Positions 17,555 to 25,604 of a stretch of DNA of 64,000 nt are shown piece after piece. The position numbers and the translations under genes are program-made. Numbering within the stretch: the stretch's first letter is position 1; each line of letters opens with the position of its first letter. The DNA is taken from the NCBI GenBank assembly GCA_951813285.1, contig OX638355.1, positions 1,860,653-1,924,652 of the forward strand, read 5' to 3'. Origin of the DNA: Terriglobia bacterium. GTDB taxonomy: Bacteria > Acidobacteriota > Terriglobia > Versatilivoradales > Versatilivoraceae. Below the pieces are notes generated by a model. It saw only the letters and a list, made by a program, of their open reading frames with translations. It had not been told where the DNA came from and did not search any database.

Positions 17555-18058
17555 ATGACACACCCATCGACAACCAACCGGGCCGGCTTCACCCTCCTCG
17601 AGATGCTGGTGGTGATGGTGCTGATCGGCGTCATCACCGCGGTGGCCGTGCCCGTCGCCGGAGCCGGCATCCAGACCCTGCGCCTGCAGAGCGGCGCCCG
17701 CCATGTCGCCGCCGCCCTGCGGCTGGCCCGCGGCCGGGCCATCCGCAGCCAGGAGATCCACCTGGTGAGCCTGGACCGGGAGCAGAGCCGGGTAACCGTG
17801 GCCAGCGGAGACCTCCGGTTCGAGCGCTCCTTCCAGCTTCCCTCGGGCGTCCGCCTGCAGGAGGCGCTGTTGCTGGACGGGACCCCGCCGCGGCAGGGCC
17901 GCCAACCCGAGCGCACCGACTTCTACTTTTCTCCCAGCGGCCTTTCCCAGGCCCTGGAAATCCGGCTGGTCAACGCCCGCGGCCGCTCGCTCCGAGTGGT
18001 GCAGAAAGCCTTCAGCCGCTCCCCCCGCATACTGCAGGTGCCTCCCGAAGAGAACTGA
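17555..18058 (+). CDS. gspH: Minor pseudopilin GspH
   Basis: A 167-residue minor pseudopilin. The leader is 11 residues, MTHPSTTNRAG, cleaved before FTLLEMLVVMVLIG, with Glu5 present. The GspH features ARHVAAALRLARGRAIRSQE and a C-terminal beta region follow. It should form part of the tip complex with GspI, J and K. The start ATG 17555 lies just after family E and A2 repeats, so the natural 5' leader of the gene has been largely replaced by repeats. No good Shine-Dalgarno sequence is visible. Confidence 0.88.
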   Translation: MTHPSTTNRAGFTLLEMLVVMVLIGVITAVAVPVAGAGIQTLRLQSGARHVAAALRLARGRAIRSQEIHLVSLDREQSRVTVASGDLRFERSFQLPSGVRLQEALLLDGTPPRQGRQPERTDFYFSPSGLSQALEIRLVNARGRSLRVVQKAFSRSPRILQVPPEEN

Positions 18059-18639
18059 CGAGTCCGTTCCTCGCAATACGAAGATGCCCCCCCGGGAGCG
18101 CGGGCGTCCCGCCCGCAACCTTATTCCTTGATGGAGGTCACGGAGCATCAACGCGACAATGCAGGCAGCCACCCTGCCGGCGGGAATGGCATTGGCCAAA
18201 TTGGTGCCGGAGATGGCCTGGCATGATGGAAGAGATTCCCGTAAGGGTGGGTTCGGAGCGCTTTGTAAGGGAGTGCCGAGAACCGCAGGCTGATTGCAGG
18301 AATAAGGATGCGGGCGGGACGCCCGCGCTCCCGGGGGGCATCATCTACATGAAAAACCGGGAATATGGTTTACATCCTGCCCGGGAATCGGGCAAGGCGC
18401 CCTATCCAAGCGACAAGTATCACTCCCCCCTTGAGGGGGAGTCGGAGAGACAAGGGCTCCGCCCGCAGTCGATCCGGAGGGGGGCAAACGCGGCGTCCCG
18501 GAAGAGCCGATCAGTCGATTGGAACGTACGACGTCCGAATGCGCCCCAAATCAAAAATCTACAACCCACAACCCACAATCCCTTGACTCCTCTTTCGACT
18601 TTTTTTCGATTCAAACGCTCTAAGGGGAAGGGAAGAGAG
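18059..18639. repeat. Family A2 (copy 2), E and F repeats between gspH and gspI
   Basis: A2 copy 2 is at about 18085-18340, followed by E at 18350-18415 and F at 18418-18500. The last 50 bases before gspI (from about 18585) are homologous to the region upstream of gspJ at 20223-20275. No gene is seen. Confidence 0.8.
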
Positions 18640-19104
18640 ATGCTGACCGAAGCCCGAAAACCCGCTGCAAGACCCGACACGCCAGGATCCCGCCCCAAGG
18701 GAGCCACCCCCGCCCCCGGCTTCACCCTGATGGAGGTATTGGTCGCCGTGACCATCCTGGGGGTGGGCTTCGTGGCCCTGTTCGGAGTGCTGTCGGGCAC
18801 GCTGGGGACGGTCACCCGCATCGAGGACCGGGAAACGCTGGTCCGCAACTCCCAGATGAAGCTCAATGAGATCTGCCTGGCTCTGCGGCAGGGCCGGGAG
18901 CCGCCCGCCCGCTCGGGCGAGTTCGGCGGCAAGTACCGCTGGCGGGCCGAGATTGAAGCCGCCGGCGGCGACGAGGAAGAAGGCCCCCGCAGGGCCTACC
19001 GGCTGGCCCGAGTCCGGCTGCAGGTCACCTGGCCGGGCAGCCAGTCCGAGAACCGCTATCAGCTCGAAACCATGACATGGGTCCCCGTCCCCCGCGAACA
19101 ATGA
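18640..19104 (+). CDS. gspI: Minor pseudopilin GspI
   Basis: A 154-residue minor pseudopilin. It has a 27-residue leader ending TPAPG, cleaved before FTLMEVLVAVTILGVGFVAL with Glu5. The GspI-type sequence RNSQMKLNEICLALRQG and a C-terminal strand QLETMTWVPVP follow. The start ATG 18640 follows GGGAAGAGAG. GspI is expected to nucleate the tip complex with GspJ and GspK. The first 40 bases of the coding region and about 50 upstream bases are paralogous to the region before gspJ. Confidence 0.9.
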   Translation: MLTEARKPAARPDTPGSRPKGATPAPGFTLMEVLVAVTILGVGFVALFGVLSGTLGTVTRIEDRETLVRNSQMKLNEICLALRQGREPPARSGEFGGKYRWRAEIEAAGGDEEEGPRRAYRLARVRLQVTWPGSQSENRYQLETMTWVPVPREQ

Positions 19105-20372
19105 CCGGCCCCGGCATGCTCCCCGGAAAGAGATCCCCCCGGGAGCAACCCATCCGCGTGGCCGAGGTTGTGCCTCAGATAAAAAAAGACATCCGCGAAG
19201 CGAGATGGATCCCCCCGGGAGCGCGGGCGTCTCGCCCGCAACCTTATTCCTAATGGAGGTCACGGAGCATCAACGGGACAATGCAGGCAGTCACCCTGCC
19301 GGCGGGAATGGCACTGGCCAAACCGGTGCCGGAGATGGCCTGGCATGATGGAAGAGATCCCCGTAAAGGTGGGTTCGGAGCGCTTTGTAAGGGAGTGCCG
19401 TGGACCGCAGGCTGATTGCAGGAATAAGGATGCGGGCGGGACGCCCACGCTCCCGGGGGGGCATCATCCACATAAAAAACCGGGAACATCGTTTACATCC
19501 TGCCCGCGAATAGGGCAAGGCGCCCCATGCAAGCCTCAAGTATTACTCCCCCCTTGAGGGGGAGTCGGAGAGACAAGGGCGCAGCCCGCAGTCGATCCGG
19601 AGGGGGGCAAACGCGGCGTCCCGGAAGAGCCGATCATCAGCACTCGCAGAGCCACGAAGCGATACGGATCTGCTTCAACGGCACATGGCGCCACTAAACG
19701 GATTATTAACATCGATGCGCTGGATGCACAGGATGCACAGGATTTGGTTTTTGGAAGTCAGGCGTTCTGCAATCCCGGGCATCCGCAAACCCGCACCGGA
19801 TTACCGCCCGAGCCGGCTTCTTGTGCAGGAACCTCACGTCCTCTTAATCCTGTGCATCCATGTTCATAAAAAAATATCGATCCCACGGCGCCGTCCCGGC
19901 CGTCCCCTCACCCCATCAGAGGAAGAGATCCCCCCGGGAGCGCGGGCGTCCCGCCCGCAACCTTATTCCTTGATGGAGGTCACGGAGCATCAACGGGACA
20001 ATGCAGGCAGTCACCCTGCCGGCGGGAATGGCACTGGCCAAATCGGTGCCGGAGATTGCCTGGCACGAGGGAAGAGATCCCCGTAAAGGTGGGTTCGGAG
20101 CGCTTTGTAAGGGAGTGGCGTGGACCGCAGGCTGATTGCAGGAATAAGGATGCGGGCGGGACGCCCGCGCTCCCGGGGGGGCATCGTCCGACGCCTATTC
20201 GTGGTTCGTCTTTATTTCTTGACGCGTCTTTCGACTTTTTCCCCGTTCAAGCGATCTAGATGAAGGAGGAAGAGGGATCCAACTGCTGACGACGGTCCGC
20301 CAACCCGATTGCAAGACCCGATGAGACCAACCGGAAATATTGAACAAACATTCCCCGGGCACACACCCGAGG
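19105..20372. repeat. Family A2 copies 3 and 4 with E, F and D elements before gspJ
   Basis: A2 copies lie at about 19210-19460 and 19930-20181. E is at 19474-19540, F at 19542-19624 and D at 19707-19867. The segment 20223-20320 is homologous to the gspI promoter/leader segment, although the position aligned with the gspI ATG reads CTG here. No gene is supported. Confidence 0.8.
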
Positions 20373-20660
20373 CTTCAAACCGAACCGCGGAGCAGCGTCA
20401 GCCTTGGGAATCCAACCAAGCCGCCGAGCAACGCCAGCCCCGGGAATCCAACCAAGCCGCCGAGCGGCGCCAGCCTTGGGATTCCAACCGAGCCGCGGAG
20501 CAGCGCCAGCCTTGGGGATCCAACCGAGCCGCCGAGCAGCCCCAGCCTTGGGGTTCAAACCGAACCGCGGAGCAGCGCCCGCCTCGGGAATCCAACCAAG
20601 CCGCCGAGCAGCGCCAGCCCCGGGAATCCAACCGAGCCGCGAAGGGCCCCCGGCCTTGGG
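20373..20660. repeat. 36-base tandem repeat, eight units
   Basis: Eight units of exactly 36 bases have the pattern CCAACC-(A/G)AGCCGC-GAGC-GCCAGCC-GGG. The ninth position is the start of a family B end at 20661, whose opening bases (GAGCCGCGAAGCGGCGGCAGC-like) match the unit. The array therefore looks like amplification of a family B edge with flanking DNA. It is open in the gspJ frame, encoding NRAAEQRQPWGS-like repeats. Confidence 0.9.
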
Positions 20661-20760
20661 AGTTGAATAGAGCCGCGAAGCGGCGGCAGCACTTAGCCGT
20701 GGGCGTAAGCCCATGGATTGCGTCTCGAATTAGCGTAGAGCCGCGAAGGCGGCGACAGCA
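20661..20760. repeat. Family B end overlapping the gspJ leader
   Basis: It contains both family B hairpins: TGGGCGTAAGCCCA at 20700-20713 and GCCGCGAAGGCGGC near 20740. It encodes part of the predicted gspJ leader. Confidence 0.8.
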
Positions 20761-21499
20761 ATCATCGTCCCCCCCCGGCTTCACCCTCATGGAACTCCTG
20801 GTCAGCTTCACCCTCATCGGCCTGGTGGCCATCTTCATCCACCTGGGCTACAGCGTGGGGCTCAGCGCCCGGGAGAAGGCCGAGGCCTCCCTGGAGGACT
20901 ACCAGAACGCCCAGGCCTCCCTGGACGTCCTCAGCCGTCAGATCGCCTCCATGGTGCCCTACGTCACCAGGCAGGAGCACGAAGACCGGACGGTGCCGGT
21001 GCTGCTCTTCCAGGCCTCCCGCCGGAGCCTGGGCTTCGTCACCACCTGGTCGGCCGTCTCCGGCTTCAACGGAGGGCTCCGGTTCGTGCACTACTTCCTG
21101 GCCAACGCCGACCGCGACTCCGCCACCCCCGGCCGCCGCCTGCTCCTCAACGAACGCCCGCTGCCCCCCGAAGCGCGGCTGGCGGGCGCCGTCGTCCGGG
21201 GCGTCAGCAAGACCGAGGACAACCGCTACCAGGCCGTGCTGGCCACGCCGCGGGCCGGCTCCCGCTCCCTCACCCTGGCCGAGGGGCTGGCGTCGGCAAC
21301 CTTCCGCACCCGGGCCCGGCCGCAAGGAGAGGGCTTCCCGCTCGACTCCCGGATCAATCCGCGCCGTTTCCGAGTCGGCTTCCGGCAGGTCTTCCAGCAG
21401 CAAATCCCTGCCGGCATCCAGCTCAGCCTGCGCTGGAACAACCAGGGCCCCTGGGGCTCCAAGACCTTCGACCTGGCCGTGCCCGTGGGGGGCCACTGA
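20699..21499 (+). CDS. gspJ: Minor pseudopilin GspJ, start region rebuilt from repeats
   Basis: A minor pseudopilin with cleavage motif PPG/FTLMELLVSFTLIGLV (F at 20780) and Glu5. GspJ-like globular sequence follows: LDVLSRQIASMVPYV, LGFVTTWS, RRFRVGFRQVFQ. The start is uncertain. The frame is open back to TTG 20309 and ATG 20321, which would add over 120 residues of tandem repeat. GTG 20699 would give a 27-residue Arg-rich leader, the same length as those of gspG and gspI, and is used here (266 residues). None of the candidate starts has a good Shine-Dalgarno sequence. The leader from GTG 20699 is encoded largely by a family B end, a case of repeat DNA possibly domesticated as a leader. Expression may be weak. 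Confidence 0.8.
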   Translation: MGVSPWIASRISVEPRRRRQQSSSPPGFTLMELLVSFTLIGLVAIFIHLGYSVGLSAREKAEASLEDYQNAQASLDVLSRQIASMVPYVTRQEHEDRTVPVLLFQASRRSLGFVTTWSAVSGFNGGLRFVHYFLANADRDSATPGRRLLLNERPLPPEARLAGAVVRGVSKTEDNRYQAVLATPRAGSRSLTLAEGLASATFRTRARPQGEGFPLDSRINPRRFRVGFRQVFQQQIPAGIQLSLRWNNQGPWGSKTFDLAVPVGGH

Positions 21500-21538
21500 G
21501 GCCTGCATTTAGGTACATATAGATAAGGTAGACCTGAC

Positions 21539-22606
21539 TTGCACAGACCCGACGCAAACAAGATAAACCCGAGAGCCGCAACCCCCCTCCCCGCCGACCC
21601 CCGCGGCGTGGTCCTCATCACCGTCCTCTGGATCATGGTGGGGCTCTCCCTGCTGGCCCTCACCCTGGCGGCCACCGTCCGCACCGAGGCCACCCTGGCC
21701 CGGGCTTCGGGCGAGGCCGAGCAGGCCTACTTCTTCGCCCGGGGGGCGCTGGAAGCCGCACTCTACCGCCTGGCCTACCCCGACCCCGACCCGGAAAAGC
21801 AGCAGGCCCTCTTCCCCTATTCCGGGGGGATGAACCACTATCGGCTCCGCAGCCGGAACCTGCGCTGCCACCTGGCCCTGCTGGACGAGGCCGGCAGGCT
21901 GGACCTCAACGCCGCCGCCCCCGAGACCCTGGAGCGGCTGCTGAGGATCGTGGGCGAGAGCCCCTACCGGGCCGAGACCCTGACCGCGGCCGTCGAGAAC
22001 TGGCGCAATCCCGACCCCGCCTCCGGGGCAGCCGCATCCGGCAGACGGCGCTTCCGCTTCGTGGAAGAGCTGCTGCAGGTCCCCGGGTTCGGCCGGGAGC
22101 TGCTCTACGGACGGCCCCGCCGCCAGCGGGACGGGCGCACCGTCTTTCAGCGGGGCTTGATGGACTTCCTCACGGTCTACACCGCCAGCCCCCGGGTCAA
22201 CGTGAACTACGCGGCCCCCGAAGTGCTGGCGGCCCTTCCCGGCATGAGCTGGCCCAAGGCTCAAACCCTGGTGGCCGCCCGCACCCGCCGACTGCTGGAA
22301 GCCCCCGACCTCACCGACCGGGCCCCGGCCGAGGCCCTCCCCTTTCTGGCCACCGAGCCCTCCCAGACTTTCAGCCTGGTAGCCACCGCCTGGCTCGAGG
22401 GAAGCGCCACCCGCCGGAGCCTCAGGGTGGTGGCCCGCCGGGACCGGCAGTCCCGGCTGGGACACCAGCGGCTGGTCTGGTACGACCAGTACTGGCCCTC
22501 GCCCCGGGTCCGGCGGTTCTACGCCCCGTCCCCCTCTCCGTCCGCCCCCGCAGACGCCCGCGGGACGGCCCACGCCCCCGCGAAAGGAGACCCATGGACC
22601 TCCTGA
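21539..22606 (+). CDS. gspK: Minor pseudopilin GspK
   Basis: A 355-residue GspK, the large pseudopilin that caps the pseudopilus. The N-terminus has RGVVLITVLWIMVGLSLLALTLA. As in other GspK proteins, the position-5 glutamate is missing. GspK hallmarks follow: ARGALEAALYRLAYPD, LLDEAGRLDLNAAAPETLERLL, VEELLQVPGFG, and NVNYAAPEVLAALPGMSWPKA in the saposin-like helical insert. Translation probably starts at TTG 21539. The end overlaps gspL by 13 bases. The C-terminus is Pro/Ala-rich. Confidence 0.88.
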   Translation: MHRPDANKINPRAATPLPADPRGVVLITVLWIMVGLSLLALTLAATVRTEATLARASGEAEQAYFFARGALEAALYRLAYPDPDPEKQQALFPYSGGMNHYRLRSRNLRCHLALLDEAGRLDLNAAAPETLERLLRIVGESPYRAETLTAAVENWRNPDPASGAAASGRRRFRFVEELLQVPGFGRELLYGRPRRQRDGRTVFQRGLMDFLTVYTASPRVNVNYAAPEVLAALPGMSWPKAQTLVAARTRRLLEAPDLTDRAPAEALPFLATEPSQTFSLVATAWLEGSATRRSLRVVARRDRQSRLGHQRLVWYDQYWPSPRVRRFYAPSPSPSAPADARGTAHAPAKGDPWTS

Positions 22607-24180
22607 GCCCCGGCGCCATCCTCAAGCAGCTCTCCCTGGGAGTGGCCTTCGACCCCGACGCCCTCCACCTCAGCCTGCTCTCCTCCCAGTGGGAGCGGGT
22701 GCGCCAGGTGGACGCCGAGACCATCGAGGACTTCCAGGCCATGCCGCCCCACCAGCGCCGCGCCCGGGTGCAGGCCTTCCTGACGAGGAACCGGGCCGAC
22801 CACTGCAGCGTGGTGGTGTCCCTGCCGCGCCGCGAGGTGCTGCTGCGCCAGTTGGAGCTGCCCGCGGAGGCCCGGGAGAACCTGGCCAAGGTGGTGGACT
22901 ACCAGTTGGTCAACCTGCTGCCCACCGAGGAGCAGGCGGTGGCCACCGACACCCTGACGGTGCGGGAGGAAACGAACCCGCCCCGGCTGCGGGTCACCCT
23001 CTTCGTGGTGCTGAGGTCCACCCTGGAACGCACCCTGGCCTCCTGCCGGGAGCTGGGCCTTGCCCCCGACCGTGTGCTGCCCGCGGCCGTGGCCCTGGCC
23101 GACTTCCTGCGAGCCCGGGCCCCCGGAGCGGCCTCGGCTCCCAGCCTGGCCATCCGGCTGGAACCGGACCGCGGCGAGCTGGCCGGGGTGGTCGAGGGCC
23201 AACTGAGGCTCTGCAAGGAATTCCGCTACGACCCCTCCAACCTGGAAGAGGTGCTGGAAAGCGAAGTCGAGCTCTTTCGGGGAGAGGCCGGCCTGGGCGA
23301 GGAAGTGCCCATCAAGCTCTTCCTGGCGGGCGACAGCCAAGCCCTGGGGGGAGCGGAGGAGCGGCTGCCGGTGCGGACTCTCTCCCCGCCCCGGTCCGCC
23401 GTCTCCTCCCGCCCCCCGGTCCGCCCCTCGGCCGCCGAATGGCCGGCCCTGGCGGCGGCCTTTTGCGGCTTCAGGCGCAAGGGCGCCCTGGCGGTCAACC
23501 TGCTGCCCGCCGAGCAGCGTCCCCGCAAGTCCCGCTGGGAACGGGCGCCCACCTACGCCCTGGCAGCCGTCAACGCCCTGCTGCTGTTGGGGCTGCTGCT
23601 GCAGGGCCCGGTTCAGCAGCGGGCCTTGTCTCAGCGCATGAGCCGCGAGCGGGAACGGCTGGAGCCGGCGGTGAGCGCCTTCCGCAAGCTGGAGGCCGAA
23701 ACGAACCTCTGGCGGGAGCGGGCCGGCCTGCTCGAGAGCCACCGCAACCGCAACGCCCACCTGCTGGCCGCCCTGGCCGACCTCTCGCTCATCCTGCCCC
23801 TGGACTCCATGGTGAGGCTCTTCAACCTGGAGGACGGGGTGGTCCGGATTCAGGGAACTTCCGGGCAGGCCGCGGCTCTGCCCAGGATCCTGGAAGACTC
23901 TCGCTATTTCAAGGAAGTGGAGCTGATCTCCGGCATCACCCGCGACTCCAAGGGCAGGGAGAGCTTCAACATCCAGGCCCGGCTGGCCGGCCGGCTCCCG
24001 CTGGCGGGGAACCCCGGCCGGCCCGAGCCGCCCATTCCGGGCAGCCGGCCCCCGCTGCCCCTCACGGATAACCCCGGCACGGCCCAAGACCCGCCTGCGC
24101 CGGCATCGGAGAACGCTCCCGAGCCCGAAGCCTCGCCCCCGCCGGCACCCGAAAACGCTCCCGGGGAGGTGGCCCCATGA
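22594..24180 (+). CDS. gspL: GspL-type assembly protein (PilM-like cytoplasmic plus PilN-like periplasmic parts)
   Basis: A 528-residue bitopic inner-membrane protein. Residues 1-300 resemble the actin-like PilM/GspL cytoplasmic domain that contacts GspE: RRARVQAFLTRNRADH, VVVSLPRREVLLRQLELP, ENLAKVVDYQLVNLLP. A single helix at about 319-337 (YALAAVNALLLLGLLLQ) leads into a PilN/GspL-like coil and ferredoxin-like domain, up to about residue 460. A Pro-rich tail follows. It overlaps gspK by 13 bases and gspM by 4. The layout is closer to a PilM-PilN fusion than to enterobacterial GspL. Confidence 0.82.
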   Translation: MDLLSPGAILKQLSLGVAFDPDALHLSLLSSQWERVRQVDAETIEDFQAMPPHQRRARVQAFLTRNRADHCSVVVSLPRREVLLRQLELPAEARENLAKVVDYQLVNLLPTEEQAVATDTLTVREETNPPRLRVTLFVVLRSTLERTLASCRELGLAPDRVLPAAVALADFLRARAPGAASAPSLAIRLEPDRGELAGVVEGQLRLCKEFRYDPSNLEEVLESEVELFRGEAGLGEEVPIKLFLAGDSQALGGAEERLPVRTLSPPRSAVSSRPPVRPSAAEWPALAAAFCGFRRKGALAVNLLPAEQRPRKSRWERAPTYALAAVNALLLLGLLLQGPVQQRALSQRMSRERERLEPAVSAFRKLEAETNLWRERAGLLESHRNRNAHLLAALADLSLILPLDSMVRLFNLEDGVVRIQGTSGQAAALPRILEDSRYFKEVELISGITRDSKGRESFNIQARLAGRLPLAGNPGRPEPPIPGSRPPLPLTDNPGTAQDPPAPASENAPEPEASPPPAPENAPGEVAP

Positions 24181-24809
24181 ACAGGCTGTCGCCACGCGAG
24201 CGGAAACTCCTGGGTTGGGCCGGCGCGGTGCTGGCCCTCTACCTGCTGCTGGACTTCGCGGTCCTGCCCTGGTGGGACACCCTGGGAGAGACCCAAGCCG
24301 CCGCCGAGATCCAGGCCCGGCGGGTGCGCAACTACCGGCGGATCCTGCAGCAGCAGGACCGCACCCGCTCCGAGTTGGCCCGCCTTCGCCAACGCACCCG
24401 GTCGCTGGAGCAGGGGCTGCTCGACAGCGCCGGCGACGCCCTGGCCGGAGCCGAGATCCAGGGCCTGGTCCGCGACATCGCGGCCGCCCGCGGACTGACC
24501 ATCCAGAACAGCGACCTGGCGCCGGTGGAGCCCGTCAGCCCCCGCTACAGCAAGGTCTCGACGCGGATCAGCCTTACAGGGGGCATCCACCAATGGGCGG
24601 ACTTTGTGCACGCCATGGGCGCGGGCTCCAAGATCCTCTTCGTGGAGGACCTGCGGATCGCGCCCGTGCGCGTCAACCGGCCCGAGGAAAAGGATATCCG
24701 GGTGACACTGTCGGTCTCGGCCCTGAAGGAGATCGAACCGGAGAAAGCCGCCGAGCCGCCGGGCGCCACGGGAGCGCCCGGCGCCGCCCGCGGGAGGGGG
24801 AGGCCGTGA
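24177..24809 (+). CDS. gspM: GspM-type assembly protein (PilO-like)
   Basis: A 210-residue bitopic inner-membrane protein. A short cytoplasmic start MNRLSPRERKLLG is typical of GspM, followed by a membrane helix at about residues 14-35. A periplasmic coiled coil (about 38-85) and a ferredoxin-like domain contain IQGLVRDIAAARGLTIQNSD and WADFVHAMGAGSKILFVEDL. The C-terminus is Pro/Ala-rich. It overlaps gspL by ATGA and the following gspC-like gene by GTGA. It should stabilise GspL and contact GspC and GspE in the platform. Confidence 0.82.
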   Translation: MNRLSPRERKLLGWAGAVLALYLLLDFAVLPWWDTLGETQAAAEIQARRVRNYRRILQQQDRTRSELARLRQRTRSLEQGLLDSAGDALAGAEIQGLVRDIAAARGLTIQNSDLAPVEPVSPRYSKVSTRISLTGGIHQWADFVHAMGAGSKILFVEDLRIAPVRVNRPEEKDIRVTLSVSALKEIEPEKAAEPPGATGAPGAARGRGRP

Positions 24810-25549
24810 AGAGAAAACTGGTCCTGCTGAACATCGCGCTGCTGGCCACCGCCGGCCTGCTGGCCTGGACCCTGCTGGGGCAGTGGCGTCAATTCGAGGC
24901 CGAGCATCGCATGGACCGACCCGGTCCCGGCTCGGGGTCGCCGTCCGCCGCTTCGGAGGGGCCAGCTCCGCCCACCTTCGCCTCCAGCTTCGCGGCCATC
25001 GTGGACCACCACCTCTTCAACCTGGACCGCAGCAACGACCTTCCCGAGGAGCTTTCGGACGGTCCTCAAGAGGTGCTGCACCCCGCGCCGGTCCTGATGG
25101 GCATGATGGGACTCGGCGGGAAGGAAGTGGCCCTCATGGTTCCCGGCAGTTCCGGGAGTTCCGGCGGCCTCTACCGCCGCCTCGAGGTGGGGGAAGCGCT
25201 GGACGGCTACACCCTGGTGCGCATCGAGACCGATCGGGTGGTCATGAAGATCGGTGACAGGGAGGTCGGGGTCGGCATGGACCGTCGATCCCGAAGATCC
25301 AGGAGGACGTCGCGGACCGCCGGCCCGGCCCAGACCGCCGCGCCCAGCACCACCGGCGTGGGCGCCGGAAGAAGTTCCGGAAACCGGCGGCAGGGAACAT
25401 CCAGGCGGAACTCGGCACGCTCGGCGCGGCAACGCGCCACCAGTCTCATGAATACGCCGGTAGGGACGATCAGGGACGGCAAGCGCCTGATCGAACAGCA
25501 GACGCCCTTCGGCCCGGTCAAGGTCTGGGTCGAGGAAAAATCGAAATAG
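24806..25549 (+). CDS. gspC: GspC-like inner-membrane/periplasm linker
   Basis: A 247-residue bitopic protein starting at GTG 24806. The membrane helix is at about residues 3-22, then a Pro/Ser linker. A homology-region-like domain follows: FASSFAAIVDHHLFNLDRS, LMGMMGLGGKEVALMV, YRRLEVGEALDGYTLVRIET and RVVMKIGD, matching the GspC HR domain that binds secretin. No PDZ domain is present; an Arg/Ser-rich stretch replaces it, then a terminal segment TPFGPVKVWVEE. The position immediately before gspD fits. The TPFG motif is shared with the N-terminal region of GspD. Confidence 0.75.
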   Translation: MKRKLVLLNIALLATAGLLAWTLLGQWRQFEAEHRMDRPGPGSGSPSAASEGPAPPTFASSFAAIVDHHLFNLDRSNDLPEELSDGPQEVLHPAPVLMGMMGLGGKEVALMVPGSSGSSGGLYRRLEVGEALDGYTLVRIETDRVVMKIGDREVGVGMDRRSRRSRRTSRTAGPAQTAAPSTTGVGAGRSSGNRRQGTSRRNSARSARQRATSLMNTPVGTIRDGKRLIEQQTPFGPVKVWVEEKSK

Positions 25550-25604
25550 CCCCTCCCCGCAAGCACACATGCGGCGGGGCAGGCGGAACCCGAGGAGTCA
25601 CATC

